In this document: piece after piece, positions 35,940-48,300 of the stretch
Layout of the letters: each line of letters opens with the position of its first letter
Position numbering within the stretch: position 1 is the stretch's first letter
Position numbers and translations under genes: made by a program
The notes under the pieces: model-generated
The model's input: the letters and a program-made list of their open reading frames with translations, nothing else
Told to the model about the DNA's origin: nothing
Database searches by the model: none
Source: Vitis vinifera
Taxonomy: Eukaryota > Streptophyta > Magnoliopsida > Vitales > Vitaceae
Length of the DNA stretch: 64,000 nt
Assembly (NCBI RefSeq): GCF_030704535.1
Contig: NC_081808.1
Location: 22,199,501-22,263,500 of the forward strand
Direction of reading: 5' to 3'

Positions 35940-36426
35940 TCTGTTTAGTGATGCGTATAACATATTTTATGCTCATTCTTGTGCACTGACCTCATTTCCT
36001 GATAACGCATTGTCGTTTGTTGCCAAGGTACGCACCCATTCTCACTCTAACCATTCTCCATGCATGCTCTAACTTTCAGTGTGTGATCATTTTCGTTTCC
36101 ATCGATTTCCTTACCAATTATCATGATTGTTTCATCTTATTAGTAAAGACCCGTTTTTTAGGGACTTAGAGGAATGCTACTGTCTTTACCGTACCTTCTC
36201 AATAAGTAATCTGACCCTCAAGCTCATATTTGGTTTCCACGAACCACATTTTCCAAATAAGGAGTCACACTTATGGTTTTCTTTCTTATTTTGTTCACCC
36301 TTTAAAAATAAAAGAAAAATAAGTGACAACTCCAATTCATTTTCTTAATAAATAAATCATTTTTCAAATAAAAAAGTGAGTTTGTTATCGAGTGGAAGCG
36401 CATTGAACAAAAATGCAGGGTCCACA
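35940..36426 (-). mobile_element. Gypsy-like LTR fragment
   Basis: Read on the minus strand from 36426 it begins TGTGGACCCTGC and aligns with the start of the solo LTR at 52582: shared 'gtgactccttatt', 'gagaaggtacggtaaagac' against 'gggaaggtacggtaaagac', and 'cctctaagtccctaaa'. Similarity covers the first ~450 bp and then fades. The other end of the LTR was not found, so it is truncated or strongly diverged toward 35600. It is older than the 52582 copy by appearance. Confidence 0.7.
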
Positions 36427-37327
36427 CTTACATTATTATTCATATTTTATTACAGTGATGTCATCTATTACTATAAAAGTATAACACATTAGGAAATAAC
36501 CTAACATATTTAAGAATTATCTTCTTTTTCTTTTTTCTTTTTTCTTTTTTCTCTCTCTTTTTTTTAAATAATTATTTTTTATAAAAGAATAATTTTATGA
36601 AAATAAAGTGATATTTATATATATATATATAAAAAATATTTTTAGTGGTTTTGATAATAAATCATAAATAATGTAGTTAAAAAAAAGTTATAAAGTATTA
36701 AATTAAATATAACCATGAAAATCATATGTCATTCCGAAACTTTAATGGCATTCCCAAGTTCCCAACATGATTAATTAGCATATCTATACCTCATTCCTAG
36801 GATTCAAGACAATTCATAGATGAAAAATAACTATGTGCCTTTTTATTTTTATAATAATAAATCCAAACATTACTCCTTAACGTTCACATTTTAAGTTGTA
36901 GCAAAATTTAATTTTAAAAGTCTAATCTCCCTCGTACATTCTCGCAACGCACACACAAGTTTTGGAAATCATCCTAATTACCCCAACTCCTTCCTCTCAT
37001 TAAATTGGAGGGTCCAGATGGTCTCTCCACCCTAGATGAATTCTCGAGGGGTCCCACTTCATACACGCGTCATTTGTCAAGAGCCTCCCGAGTCATTCGC
37101 CCTGGTCCAAAAAGGAACATGCTTTAGAATATTCCCCGAACCATGCTGCGATTTCTCCGATTTCTAAAATTTCTTCTCCCCGAAGGGATAAATCCGATCG
37201 TCATCATTCCATATTAACCCCAAACCAGTTCCTCTTCTCTTCTTTATATTGCTGTTCCTATCCACGCCGCTTTGTTTATTTTATCCCCTTTCTTCTTCGG
37301 TGCGATCTTTTTTGAAATTCAGAAATC
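36427..37327. other. 5' flank of the Sec14-like gene
   Basis: AT-rich to about 36900, including a T/C-rich tract (36510-36560) and a short (TA)n. It then turns more GC-balanced toward the gene. A TATA-like 'ctttatatt' lies at 37245-37253, about 75 bp upstream of the start codon, compatible with a short 5' UTR. No other gene seen. Confidence 0.45.
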
Positions 37328-38134
37328 ATGTGTGCTCAAGCTTCGCCATCCGAACAGGAGCAACTCGTTGAGAAACTCGAAATTTTCAAGATCCGGGGGA
37401 GAGATAAACGTGGCCGGAAGATCCTTCGCATTATCGGAAAGTACTTCCCTGGTGAGATCTCTCTCCCTTTCTCTGTACACGTCTATGTGTTGTCTGTTTA
37501 AAAGGATTCTTGGTTTTTTTTTTTTTTTCCTTATTTGTTGTGTTGTGATTTTGGTGATCAGCGCGAACTCTGAGCGTTGATGTCGTGAAGAAATATTTGG
37601 AGGACAAGATTTTCCCTAAATTAGGGAAAAAACAGTTCTCTGTGCTGTACGTGCACACCGATGTGGAGAGGAGCGAGAATTTCCCCGGAATCTCAGCTCT
37701 CCGATCCATCTACGAGGCGATTCCAGTGAACGTGAAGGAGAATCTGGAGGCTGTTTACTTTGTTCACCCAGGCCTGCAGTCTAGGCTCTTCTTGGCAACC
37801 TTTGGCCGCCTTCTCCTCGGCGGAGGGTAAAGATTCTCTCCCTACCGTCATCCCGTATTTTTCCATTTGCTTATACAAATGAAATCGAAATCTGACCACC
37901 TATAGTGTTTGCAGGCTGTATGGGAAGCTGAGGTACGTCAACAGACTGGACCTCCTGTGGGAACACGTGAGGAGGAACGAGATTGAGATCCCTGATTTCG
38001 TGTACGATCATGATGAAGAGCTGGAGTACCGTCCGATGATGGACTATGGGTTGGAGAGCGATCATCCAAGGGTGTATGGTGCACCAGCGGTGGATTCTCC
38101 TGTGTCAATGTACTCTATGAGATGCATCTCGTAG
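37328..38134 (+). CDS. CRAL-TRIO/Sec14-like (GDAP2 C-terminal-like) protein
   Basis: Three exons (37328-37451, 37562-37826, 37915-38134; GT-AG, phases kept) encode 202 residues. MCAQASPSEQEQLVEKLEIF begins the protein. The CRAL-TRIO-type (CRAL-TRIO_2) fold covers residues ~15-160: GRDKRGRKILRIIGKYFP, VLYVHTDVERSENFPGISAL, NLEAVYFVHPGLQSRLFLAT, then LYGKLRYVNRLDLLWEHV. The tail IPDFVYDHDEELEYRPMMDY and a Ser-rich end are characteristic of the Arabidopsis At4g35750 group. Sec14-type domains bind lipids; the substrate of this clade is not known to me, so no specific role is claimed. No signal peptide or membrane segment is visible, so it is likely cytosolic. Upstream in-frame ATGs are absent. 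It follows LTO1 in the ancestral gene order, with 18 kb of inserted repeats and fragments between. Confidence 0.93.
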
Positions 38135-38764
38135 AAATAATGGCGGGTGGTGGGGTCTTCAAGCTTGGGCTTTCTCAATTCTCACTAGAGTACGCCGGGG
38201 TTGCAATGCTCCTAATCTCCAAATTGTAATCAATGTAAAGTGAGCCCCACAACCTCAGTAATCAGTGGATTGTGTATAGGCAGTTTTTTTTCTTTTGCCA
38301 GTAAAGAGGAACAAATTTTGGTTTCATGGCCTACATTTTCTTTCATTGATCATGTACCAATTACCATCTTGTTTTTTTCAATAATGTAGATGTGGATATG
38401 ATATAATAATAAAAGGGACAGGTGTAGACGTGGCAAGATGGATACTATTTGCAAAGAAAAAATGATTCTAATCTAGAAAAAAAGTTAAGATTAGGAATGG
38501 GATTGACGTGGACAGCAGATGGACAATGGTACACACAACTTGAGAGGCCTGTTTTGTAAGTTGAAACTTGAAAAGAGATCCATGGAAACAAACCTTGTTG
38601 AAATGGGATCAACTTACATTGACTTAACCCTTGATGTGCCCAGGGGCCAGGTTGGACATCATAAGATGAGATGAAAGGAGGTCTTCATGGAAGACCTAGA
38701 GAGAAATTAAAGCGGAAGGAAATTAAATAGAGTTCAAATAGTAAATTTTTTTCAATCAAATAAA
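38135..38764. other. 3' flank of the Sec14-like gene
   Basis: Contains the presumed 3' UTR (polyadenylation-like 'aataatg' near 38136 and 'gtaatcaatgtaaag' near 38226). No coding region or repeat recognised before the MITE cluster. Confidence 0.45.
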
Positions 38765-39053
38765 CGGTTTCAGGAAATTTGAAGGAAAATGTAAGGGAAA
38801 TAAAATATAAAGGAAAAATAGAAGAAAAAATAAATAAAGAAAAATAAAAAAAATAGATTAAAAATTGATAAATTATTTTTTTTTGTTACTTCAAACTTAT
38901 TTTATTTATTTTAACTCATTAATATAAAGATTAAATAATTTAAAAATATATAAGCTTTTAATTAGTTTTAATTATATTTGATTTTCTTTGATATTTTTCA
39001 TATGACAACCAAACATGAAAAAATCATTTTTCTTTGCATTTTTTTTCTTTCCT
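38765..39053 (-). mobile_element. MITE, inverted copy (partly lost ends)
   Basis: Read on the minus strand the interior matches the two copies at 39056 and 39377: 'catgtttggttgtcatatg', 'aatcaaatataattaaaac', 'tcaatttttaatctatttt'. The terminal repeat nearest 39053 merges with the next copy, and the far end is diverged (tttcaggaaatttga against cccgaaaaatttga). No coding capacity. Confidence 0.75.
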
Positions 39054-39055
39054 TA

Positions 39056-39366
39056 GGCTATGTTTGGTTCCCGGAAAGTATAAAGGAAAGAAAAAAAATG
39101 ATAAGGAAAATGATTTTCTCATGTTTGGTTGTCTTATAAAAAATATCAAAGAAAATCAAATATAATTAAAACTAATTAAAAACTTATGTATTTTTAAATT
39201 ATTTAATCTTTATATTGATGAGTTAAAATAAATAAAATGAGTTTGAAGTAACAAAAAAAATAATTTATCAACTTTTAATCTATTTTTTTATTTTCCTTCT
39301 ACTTTTCCTTTGTATTTTCTTGCCCTCGCATTTTCCCTCAAATTTTTCGGGAACCAAACATAACCA
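39056..39366 (+). mobile_element. MITE copy 1 with terminal inverted repeats
   Basis: About 311 bp. The left end is ggctatgtttggttcccgga and the right end, read inverted, ggttatgtttggttcccgaa: near-perfect terminal inverted repeats of about 19 bp. AT-rich interior, no ORF. Target-site duplication is unclear because three copies abut. The end sequence resembles that of the larger element at 11511-12230. Confidence 0.88.
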
Positions 39367-39376
39367 TAGAGTTTAA

Positions 39377-39702
39377 GGCTATGTTTGGTTCCCGGAAAGT
39401 ACAAAGGAAAGAAAAAAAATGCTAAAGAAAATGATTTTCTCATGTTTGGTTGTCCTATGAAATATATCAAAGAAAATCAAATATAATTAAAACTAATTAA
39501 AAACTTATGTATTTTTAAATTATTTAATCTTTATATTGATGAGTTAAAATAAATAAAATGAGTTTGAAGTAACAAAAAAAATAATTTATCAACTTTTAAT
39601 CTATTTTTTTTTATTTTCCTTCACTTTTTCTTTCCTTCTAGTTTTCCTTTGTATTTTCTTTCTCTCGCATTTTCCCTCAAATTTTTCGGGAACCAAACAT
39701 AG
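39377..39702 (+). mobile_element. MITE copy 2 with terminal inverted repeats
   Basis: It has the same orientation as copy 1 and very high similarity to it, including the interior 'tatattgatgagttaaaat' and the ends ggctatgtttggttcccgga / tttcgggaaccaaacatag. It is longer by a short insertion near 39615-39645 ('cactttttctttcctt'). Confidence 0.88.
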
Positions 39703-42337
39703 TAAAGGAAAAAGAGAGAGAGAGAGAACAAAAAAAGAACTGACAAGGAAAAATATAAACTAGCATAAAAAAAGGACTTACAAATTACATAAAAAAAAAA
39801 AACCTAAATATATAATATTTATAATTCAATTCAAACTAGTTTCGGAACAAAACAAGGATAATAAATTTTAAAATAGTTTCTAAAAATTATTCTTTTATAG
39901 AACAGAAACCGATTTGAAAACTTGAAATGTTTTTTAAATATTTTTTTAAAAATAAATCTTTTCCTTAATTCTTTAATTTTAATTGATCTTCAGTTATTTT
40001 TTAAAATATTTCTCCGAAAATAAGTAAATGCAATTAAAAAATATTACCAGAAAACATAACTGTTTTGTTTTTTGTTTTTTATTGTTAAACATGTTTTTTT
40101 TTTGTTTCTCTTAGAAATAGTTTCTTTTTTTTTTTTCTCAAAAACATTAAAAAAAAAATAGAACAATTAACAAACAGGACATAAGGCTTCCAAGATTGGG
40201 TAATTTTTTTTTTTTGCAAATCCTTTAGAATCATTAATCTTATAGAGGTAAGTTGGATTCCAATTGTTAATTTGTTTTAACATTCTGATTAATCCTTGCA
40301 AAAAATATATATGTATAGCTTCAAACGTATTAAGTGGATTTTTCTAATTAGCATGTTATGATTCATATAAGAACCTAGAAAAATAAAATAAATATGAAAG
40401 AAAACAAGAAAAACCTAGTGTGCAGAAGATGAGGTTTAGGAGAGAATAGTTGATGGTGCAGAACTCAATAGGTTTGCCTTTTTATTATATCAATTATCTT
40501 GTGTTTGGGGGATTGTTAATTCAAATTTTATAGACTTAATTACTATGTTGAAAATATTTTATTTTATCTATACCGTCTTTCTAAGCAAGCTTAGGTGGTG
40601 ACAATTTGCTACTTGTATTAGCTTGTTTGGATAATTTTTACATTGGGTCTTCAAGCCTAAATATGTGAATTGATCGTGTCACCCTTGTCCTCCAAGTTCC
40701 AAGTGTTACAAATTCGTATAAGAGCATTGTGATATCTCACATCGATTGGGAGAAGAAATTTTTGACACTATATTTGTAATGAACTCCTCATAATTGTGTA
40801 TACGCATTTTAAAGTCATGAGTACTTAATAGGTCTAATCCAAACAATATTTACATAGAAGAAAACATATTGCTATAAATAATATCAGAATCAATCTCTAA
40901 TTCTAATTCGAAACTGCACTCTATTTAACCCACATAAGTTGTATCTATTTATCTAACCTCTCGATCTCATGGGATAAAACGAGGATGTTATGCTTACACA
41001 GGGGAGGAGGGAGGCGGGAGGAGGGAGGAGGGAGGAGGGAGGTAGGACCTAATTGTAATATCCTATATCAGTTAGGAAGAAAAGTTCATATTACTATCTA
41101 TGTAGTTAGTTCCTTTTATTTGTGTACATGCATTTTAAAGCTATGATGATATCTATTGGCTTTGGAGCTAAGAAATCTATAATGGAGGGAACAAGTCATC
41201 AGTCATCACACAAAAACTTCAGCAATTTCATTTTAATTTCAAGAGCCACTCTCCATTTACTTTTGACACTCTTTCCTTGCCTCTTTTGTTAAGCTACAGA
41301 ATCAAGTAGTGTACCTTGTAAAATGTCCTTTTAATGGATGCATAAAGGAGAGCCAAATTCCATTGTCATTATTTATGAATGCACAAAAGAGAGCTGATTC
41401 ATTGTCATATCTCAATGTGGTAAGGCCAATTACCATGGATTTCCTCAGAAGCATGACTGTAATTCGCATCCAAAATCATCATCATCTCCTGGCTATGGGC
41501 AATAGTTGCGCCCATTGTCCAAAGAGGTCTCATTGTCACCGAGCTTACCAAATAGGTAAATAACCATCCTGAGGCACCAAGACAAGAACTTGCTTGTACA
41601 CGATTCTCTGCAGCTCATTCTTATACAGGGATTCTGAATTGTTCAAGCAGCTGCCAAACAAAGTCCTTTCATGATATTCATGGTGGAACAAGCTTTATAC
41701 ATTAACCTAAGGGTTTGAGACCGGTTCATGTAGTTATTCTTGCACAATGAAGGTTTCCCTCATTCCTTGGGGAAATACCCAATTTACCAGGCACTCAGCT
41801 AGTTTTAAGCTAGTTTCAATAAGCTAGAAGCTTTTGGCTCTAACACATTTTGTGAGACCGTAGTTTGATCATACAATTTTGTCTAAACAATGAAATCCTC
41901 GTAGTTAAATGCTGATGTTAATTAGACTAAAGGGGCCCTTAAGCCTTTTTGCAGGGATCATTTCATCAATTTGTACAACCTTTGGCAGATGACCAATTTC
42001 AAGCAAAAATATTTCCTAAAACTAAGGTGCTTGCATTTGAAAATAGTAAAAAGAGAGCAGAGCCATTTTCTTGTACATAAAAACAATTATAATAATAACC
42101 ACCTAGAAGGGGTGTTCAATCCAGGTATAAGGAGACATTCCCCGATCCCCCAACAAAACAAAACATAAAATGAAGCAAAGGATATAGTACATCTTAAGGA
42201 TAGGCTAGTCATGAATGAAACTTGCACCAAAAAAAAAAAAAATCCATTTTTTATTAGATCTTTCAGACCACCCAAACAAAGTGTTCATAAAAACAGGAAA
42301 AGAAACATGTGTAATATTTATAAATACTATGGAGTTC
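39703..42337. other. AT-rich intergenic DNA with diverged repeats, no gene
   Basis: Long A/T runs to about 40160. Two diverged copies of an LTR-like motif (a 'tgatatctcacatcgattgg' / 'taatatcctatatcagttag' start, then 'tgtatacgcattttaaag' / 'tgtacatgcattttaaag') lie at about 40728-40820 and 41055-41145, probably fragments of one retroelement family. A purine-rich G-run block lies between them. 41150-42330 shows no recognised gene. Confidence 0.4.
41001..41046 (+). repeat. GGGAGG purine minisatellite, G-quadruplex-capable
   Basis: A run of GGGAGGAGGGAGGCGGGAGG-type sequence with at least six GGG tracts separated by 1-4 bases, in otherwise AT-rich DNA. It satisfies the usual G3+N1-7 quadruplex pattern several times over. 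Confidence 0.85.
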
Positions 42338-45045
42338 TTAGGCTGACAAATGTTTCAGAACTGCATTGGTAGAGAGATGTGCAAACCGCTTTTGCATAGA
42401 TTGTACATATGGGTACCCGAGAACTGATAGGATGTTGCCAGGCTTGGAGAAGGAAAGTACTTCATACCAGACCTGGTCATTCTCATCCAGCTCAATTGAA
42501 AAACGCTCTTCTCCAGCCTGTTTTCAACAAAATCCCATGTAATATTAGCACACTTCATGATTTAACCGTTTCAGGGAAGAAAAAACCATGCACCAAAGTT
42601 GAAAAGACTAAACAAGCAGATAAAATGAATCCATGTGAAAGGAGAGCTTTGATTTTATCCTAAAAAGAGAAAGCATAGAAAACTCACTATTAAACTTCCT
42701 GCTGAAAGTTCGTGGTTAGCATGTCAGAATTATGCAAATATAAGGAAAAACTGTATCTGTATTAATGTGTTTAAGGTTATAATTAATTGATATTATATAA
42801 AAATTTTGGCAGATTCACGATTGCTCAACTCTAGCAATGCCAGAAAAAAAAAGAAGGTTTTAGCACCCAAGTCTTTCATGCCCTACTTGAATTGACAGAC
42901 GGGTGTAGCCAAATGAACCAATGCAACAGAATAAATCCATCCATCTAAGCTAAAAAGTTAAGTGCCATCAGGAGTCTCTGCATTTAGTACACCGTGAATG
43001 ACTTTTATTCTCTTGCCAGAATCAAGCAATCAGCATATATGAGAAATTGCATCCAACAGGGAACAATTACGTAACCATATGTAAATGCATTGCATATGTA
43101 ACTTGACTGAACAGGCCTACTCCAGAAAGCAGGATTCAAATTTGTCCTTCATAGTCAATAAGGATCAGGTTAGAAGATTCTATTCATTTTCTTTAATTTC
43201 ATTGTTTTGGTTGAGGAAGCAAGGTCGTTGGTTTGGCTTCCTTTTCTAAGTTCAACTAGGGTTTCTACCCATTTTATATGGGCTAAGCAGATCAAACAAT
43301 ACAATCATTAAAGAGGTTATCTGGGCTCATCTTCCTCATGGATAATCTCTAATATCAAACAAATACACTCATCAGTGCCAGATTACAGAGTTTTGAATTT
43401 ATAGACGTATGAGCTCAGAGCTACATCAAACAATAAATAGAGATTTCTACTAACCAAGTTCCAAAATACAACAAGTCATTCAATAATAAGCAAGCTAACT
43501 TTGATTTGTTAAGGTCCAACAGAAAAAGGAAGTAAAGAGAAGGAATGAAATTGGAAAGAAACAGCTAGGCCACATAAAGCAGCCTGCAAAAAATAATTAG
43601 CAAGTGGTTGACTATAATCTTACCATCATGCCCAAGGAAATTAAAAAGCAGAAATCTATATGAGTTGATTTTATGGATCAAACTGAGATTTAATAAGTTC
43701 TGTGATTATTCTATGGCTAGCTCTTAATCGATGCCAACCGTTTAAGAATCAGCACCAGCTTCTTAGAAGGTCAGTTGGTGCAAGGAAGGGGGCCTGCTAA
43801 ATCTTAGAACAGAACTGCTTGATGGAACCAAATCAAAAAACGGGTCAGAGATATGCATCCAGGCATTTTCCACCAGTCTAACTAGAATTACCACAGGAAC
43901 ATAAACATAAAATGATACAGATAGCCACACATGTTCATAACATACTGACCTGTGCCATCCCTACAATGAATCAAACTATATTACAATCTCAAACATCCAC
44001 AACACCAATCAATTACATGACAAAACCATTCATGTCGCATGAAAATATAACTACAACATGAGATAGTCAACATTTAAGATGATGCCAATTTAACTCCTAC
44101 TTGCTTTGCCATAAAGACAAGAGAAAAAATGAAAAATGAGTATACTCATTTTGGTAAATAAACCCCTTGTTTTCGGGAATCAAACTTTGCTGTGTTTTTT
44201 TCTATTTCTGGTTTCTATTCCTCATGTATAAGGAATTGAAACCAGAAATAGAACAAAACACAGCAAAATTTGATTCCCAAAAAAAAAGAGGTTTATTCAC
44301 CAAACAATAATATCAGAAGACCTTTTGTTCTGGCAAATCAAGGGGGTCTAACCACGTCTGTGATTTCTATTTTCAAAACAATGAAAACGGATAAGATTTC
44401 AATCAGCAAGGAGGCACTAACCAGGAGGTGACCATGAAGGGTGCCACTGCCGAACCCAAATGAGGCAATGGCCTTGTTAGCATTTTTCTTTTCATCCACA
44501 TACACTACCTCAAGAGGCATCATCGTCCATGGAAGGAACGTCTTGGTACAAACGCAAAACTTCACCCCTTTTCGAATCGGAGTTGTGGGATCGACAAACG
44601 CCCAATCAAATGCAAAATGCCTGCAAGTCAAAATCAACCTTACAATCAGAGTCTTCCTCTGAAAAAGAGCTTCTGAGTAACTAAGAAGATGTAAGGGTAG
44701 AAACCTCCAGTTCTCAAGAGCAACCTTGCCCTTTTCATAGGTATCAAGACCCGAACCCACTAAAATGCGAGCATGGTTGATAAAAAATCCAGCTTCTGAG
44801 AGCTCCTTGTCTTCTTTGAGCTGAGACGCTGGCTTGGTAGTAAATCCTTTGTACTTGGAATCATAGTTGATGCCACCAGACCTAATGATGTATATGCGTA
44901 TCAGACATAAATATAATGATAACGGGTATTCATTCATTCAACCAACTGTGGAAGAAGAATCAAAGTTACAGAGAGAGATGTTCTACTTTTCAAGGCAAGC
45001 CTTCTGTTTCTGAGGAGAAGGGCGAGACCAGAGCAGGAATACCAT
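42338..45045 (-). CDS. UPF0548 (DUF1990) family protein
   Basis: Four exons (45045-44987, 44881-44705, 44620-44422, 42517-42338) with consistent phases encode 204 residues, about the length of the Arabidopsis homologue At2g17695. Sequence runs MVFLLWSRPSPQKQKACLEK, SGGINYDSKYKGFTT, FFINHARILVGSGLDTYEKG, HFAFDWAFVDPTTPIRKGVK, then PWTMMPLEVVYVDE, SFGFGSGTLHGHLL and AGEERFSIELDENDQVWYEV, LSFSKPGNI, ending LKHLSA. All family landmarks (NHARVLVGSG, FVDP.TP, FGYGSGTLQGH, EV.SFSKP) are present, so it looks intact. Biochemical function of the family is not known to me; an outer-envelope location has been suggested for the Arabidopsis member. Intron 3 (1.9 kb) holds a foldback element. The ATG at 45045 is favoured over one inside intron 1 because it gives the conserved MVFL..RPSP start. 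Confidence 0.93.
44150..44306. repeat. Foldback/hairpin element in UPF0548 intron 3
   Basis: The left arm (from tggtaaataaaccccttg through tttctatttctggtttc) is matched by the reverse complement of the right arm (gaaaccagaaatagaac through gaggtttattcacca) around a short loop 'tattcctcatgtataaggaat'. Arms are about 65-70 bp with few mismatches. It has no coding capacity. It is either a tiny MITE or a hairpin precursor-like structure. Confidence 0.8.
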
Positions 45046-45260
45046 CTTCAAACTATCAATGATAATAATAACAAATTAAATCAAAGTTTGGGAGATTGGA
45101 AGAAGATGGGTTGCAGATAGAAAGGGAAAATCTAATTGAATGAAAATCAGCAATCAACTTACCTTTTGCACACAAACACCTCACCCTTCACACTCGAATT
45201 CAACCTTGAAGATGAATTCAGTTCAGTTCGTATCTTCCCTCTCCAGACCCAGACTTGGCT

Positions 45261-45268
45261 CTTTATAT
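45261..45268 (-). promoter_or_regulatory. Candidate TATA box of the UPF0548 gene
   Basis: Minus-strand CATATAAAGAG lies about 220 bp upstream of the UPF0548 start codon, flanked by GC-balanced DNA, after which sequence upstream becomes very AT-rich. Position suits a 5' UTR of about 190 bp. Inferred from sequence only. Confidence 0.4.
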
Positions 45269-45329
45269 GCTGACTGGATCCTCACCCCCCTCCAGATTCC
45301 ATTTCACGAATTTAAAAATAATAATACAA

Positions 45330-48300
45330 ACATGCTAAACATAAAAATCATTTTAAAAATATTAAAAATATTTTAAAATTTTAAATAAATTTTTATTTTG
45401 TATTAAATAACAGAATTCAAAAACTATTTTAAAAAATAATTACCAAGACTAACTAATTAGAAAACAGTTTTTAATCTTGAAAACATAAAATAAGACATTT
45501 TTTTAATCAAATATATTAGTTAATTTTAGTTCACTTCACTTATCATTTTAAGGGCTATATAATAAAAAAAATAATTATACATATATTAAAAAAATAATTG
45601 AAAATAAAATACAAGTGTTTATTTTTAAAAAATATTTAAAATAAAAAATTGTAAAACTTTATTTTAAAAATATTATAAAATAATTTTTAAAAACAATTAT
45701 TAAAAACTATTTTCTAAAACACTTCTCAAACAAAATCTTTACTTCAATTTTCAATATCTCTTCTCATATAAAAATTATTTCAAAATTTCAAAAATGAAAA
45801 TTATTTTATTCAAAAATATATTCCTTTACCTTGATTAAATATCACAATAACCATAAATATTATATTAAAAATACGTTTGGTAATGATTTTAAAAAGTGTT
45901 TTTAATTCTTATTAATAAACAGTTCAAAATTTTGATATTTTAAGTAATAGAAAAAATAAAAATATTTTTTAAAATCATTAATAAATACACTCTAAATATA
46001 CTACCATTTTTTTTTAAATAAACAAGTTAAATTATATTTATAATTTTCAAAATTAAAAACTATTTTATAAAAATTATATCATCCAGTAATGTTCTTCTTA
46101 CACTCAATTAGATTTTGTTTACATTATAGATTTAAAAAACCATTTAAATATATTATTATATTTTAAAATAAATAAGATTCTCATTTAAATAAAATATAAA
46201 AAAAAAAAAAAAAAAAAAATCTTCTCCATTTGAAACTAGTCATCCTAACAATCCAACTTTTCTTATAAAAAGCAAGTTGTTTCTTAAGACTTAAGATGCA
46301 TTTAGAGGATATAACTTGATAAGAAAAAGCGCAACCTTTTCAAAAGGTGGCTATCAAAAAAGCTTTTGAAATTTTACTTTTACCTTTTCAGTTACGATGA
46401 GAGGGAAACAAATTCATGTCATCTACTTCTCCATGTTCATTCTTTAGACCTTGTGTCTGCAACTCTAGAGAGTTAAAAATGATAGGAAATTACAGTCTAA
46501 TACTAAGAAACCAAGCATAATATCCCATGCCTTAAAGATTCAGAAGCACAATCCATTCACCCAAGATACATATGCTTAAAAGTTGAACCAAAGAAACCAT
46601 TATAATATCCAAAAACTCCAGAAATTCAGAAGCACCATCTACTAGATATATGACCAAATAAAAGGTCTACAAGTCACCCTGTTCAGGCTGTTCTCAGTGC
46701 CAATGGAAAATCAACAACAAGAATCCTGTTAGAAATGGAGAAAACCAGTGAGATTTTAAAACTAGAATAGTCCATACTTGCATTTAGCTTCTTTGTGGCC
46801 TGAGCCAAACTGGGGGTGGCCAAAAGATCTTAGAATACCCTGGGAAAGCCGATAGTGGCCTAGCAATGCGCTGCTCTAAATCGAATATGCCAGCTTCGAA
46901 CCCGGGACGATCATAGTCTTCTTCACAGAAACAGTATTCGGTGAAATAAACGCAGTTCCCCTTGAATCCAGGGAAGTCGGTAGACGAGAGAGAAAAGGTG
47001 CGGTCATCATCCACAAACAACACTCGGTCGCCAATGTCGCTTACCCAATCCCACTTCTGCTCCTCCTCAATGAACTTAAAGACCTCAAAATGAACAGGAT
47101 AATCCGGGACAACAGAAACTATGTCGCTATAATTATTACAAAAGGTTACTACGTACTTATCAACCAAAAACAGTTCCCCAAATGACTCCACAAAATGCCT
47201 GTGATTACCCCTGCTACCATGCACCGGAGACGCAAGCTCTGTGGCTTTCAGAGAGTCAACATCAATCACCACGATTCTTCCTATATAATCAATAGCATAG
47301 AATCTCCCCTTATAGTATATAACATCGTCAAAATGAGATTTCTCTGCTCCATCATCTATCAAACTCCATTTCTTCTCCCCCAATCTCCATAGAGCCAGCC
47401 CCCCTCTAAAACGAATCATCATCAAACCATACTCATCACCCTTCGAGAACATAATTACTTTCTTAATCAAAATAGATTTGAACTCAAACCTAGTAATAGG
47501 CTTACCCCGAACATCAAAGAAACGAAGACCATAAGTTTTACCAACTTCACGGACTCGAAAGTCAAGGGTATTGAGAACCTTGGGGAAATTTTTGGGCAGA
47601 TGCTGGATGGCGCGTCTGGAGAAGGTGTCCATAAGACGGACTTTCTCTGGTTTAGGCTCCTCCAACTTAACCAACAGGGCCTCTTTGGAATCTGGGGTTT
47701 GGCGGAGTGGTTGAAGATAATAGAGAGTGGACTCGATGAGGGAAAAGGAGACGCGAGGGTTGGGGGTGTCGGGGTCACTGATGTTGAGGTTTGCAATGGA
47801 GTCAATGGGGTACGGGATTTTCAGAGACAAGAGAGGGTTTTTGCTGGGAAAGGTAGGGGAAACGGACGACATCCATGAAGAGCAGACGCCGCGGAAACGG
47901 AGAAAATCGATGCGGGTGTCGAGGCGTCCGGCGATCTTCGCTAGCAGATCCTTCGGGAGATGGGACCACTGCCCTGTATCGCTCTCCATTTTCTGCCTTG
48001 CTTTGCAAACCTTAGAACGGAGAGGTGACCGGCAATCAGAAGAAAGAGGCCGCCTGCATGGTGGCGTGGGGTGGATGGACACGTTTCGGCAGATTTAGCG
48101 GGACAGTTAGAGGCAGGCAAACAGTCGGATCATATATAAATACATTTTTATTTAATTTTTTTTCATTAAAATACCAATTTGATGTTTCCACGTTTCCATT
48201 TTTGAATTCATTTTTCTAAAAATGAAAATGAAAAATGAAAAATATCATTCAAATATTAAATAAAAATACAAAACAATCTTAAAAAGCTTTTATAAAAATC

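Noticed and set aside
47600-48098. Plus-strand ORFs of 92 and 123 codons opposite F-box gene 1 (similar pair opposite copy 2)
   Set aside because: They are antisense shadows of the F-box coding sequence and are duplicated only because that sequence is.
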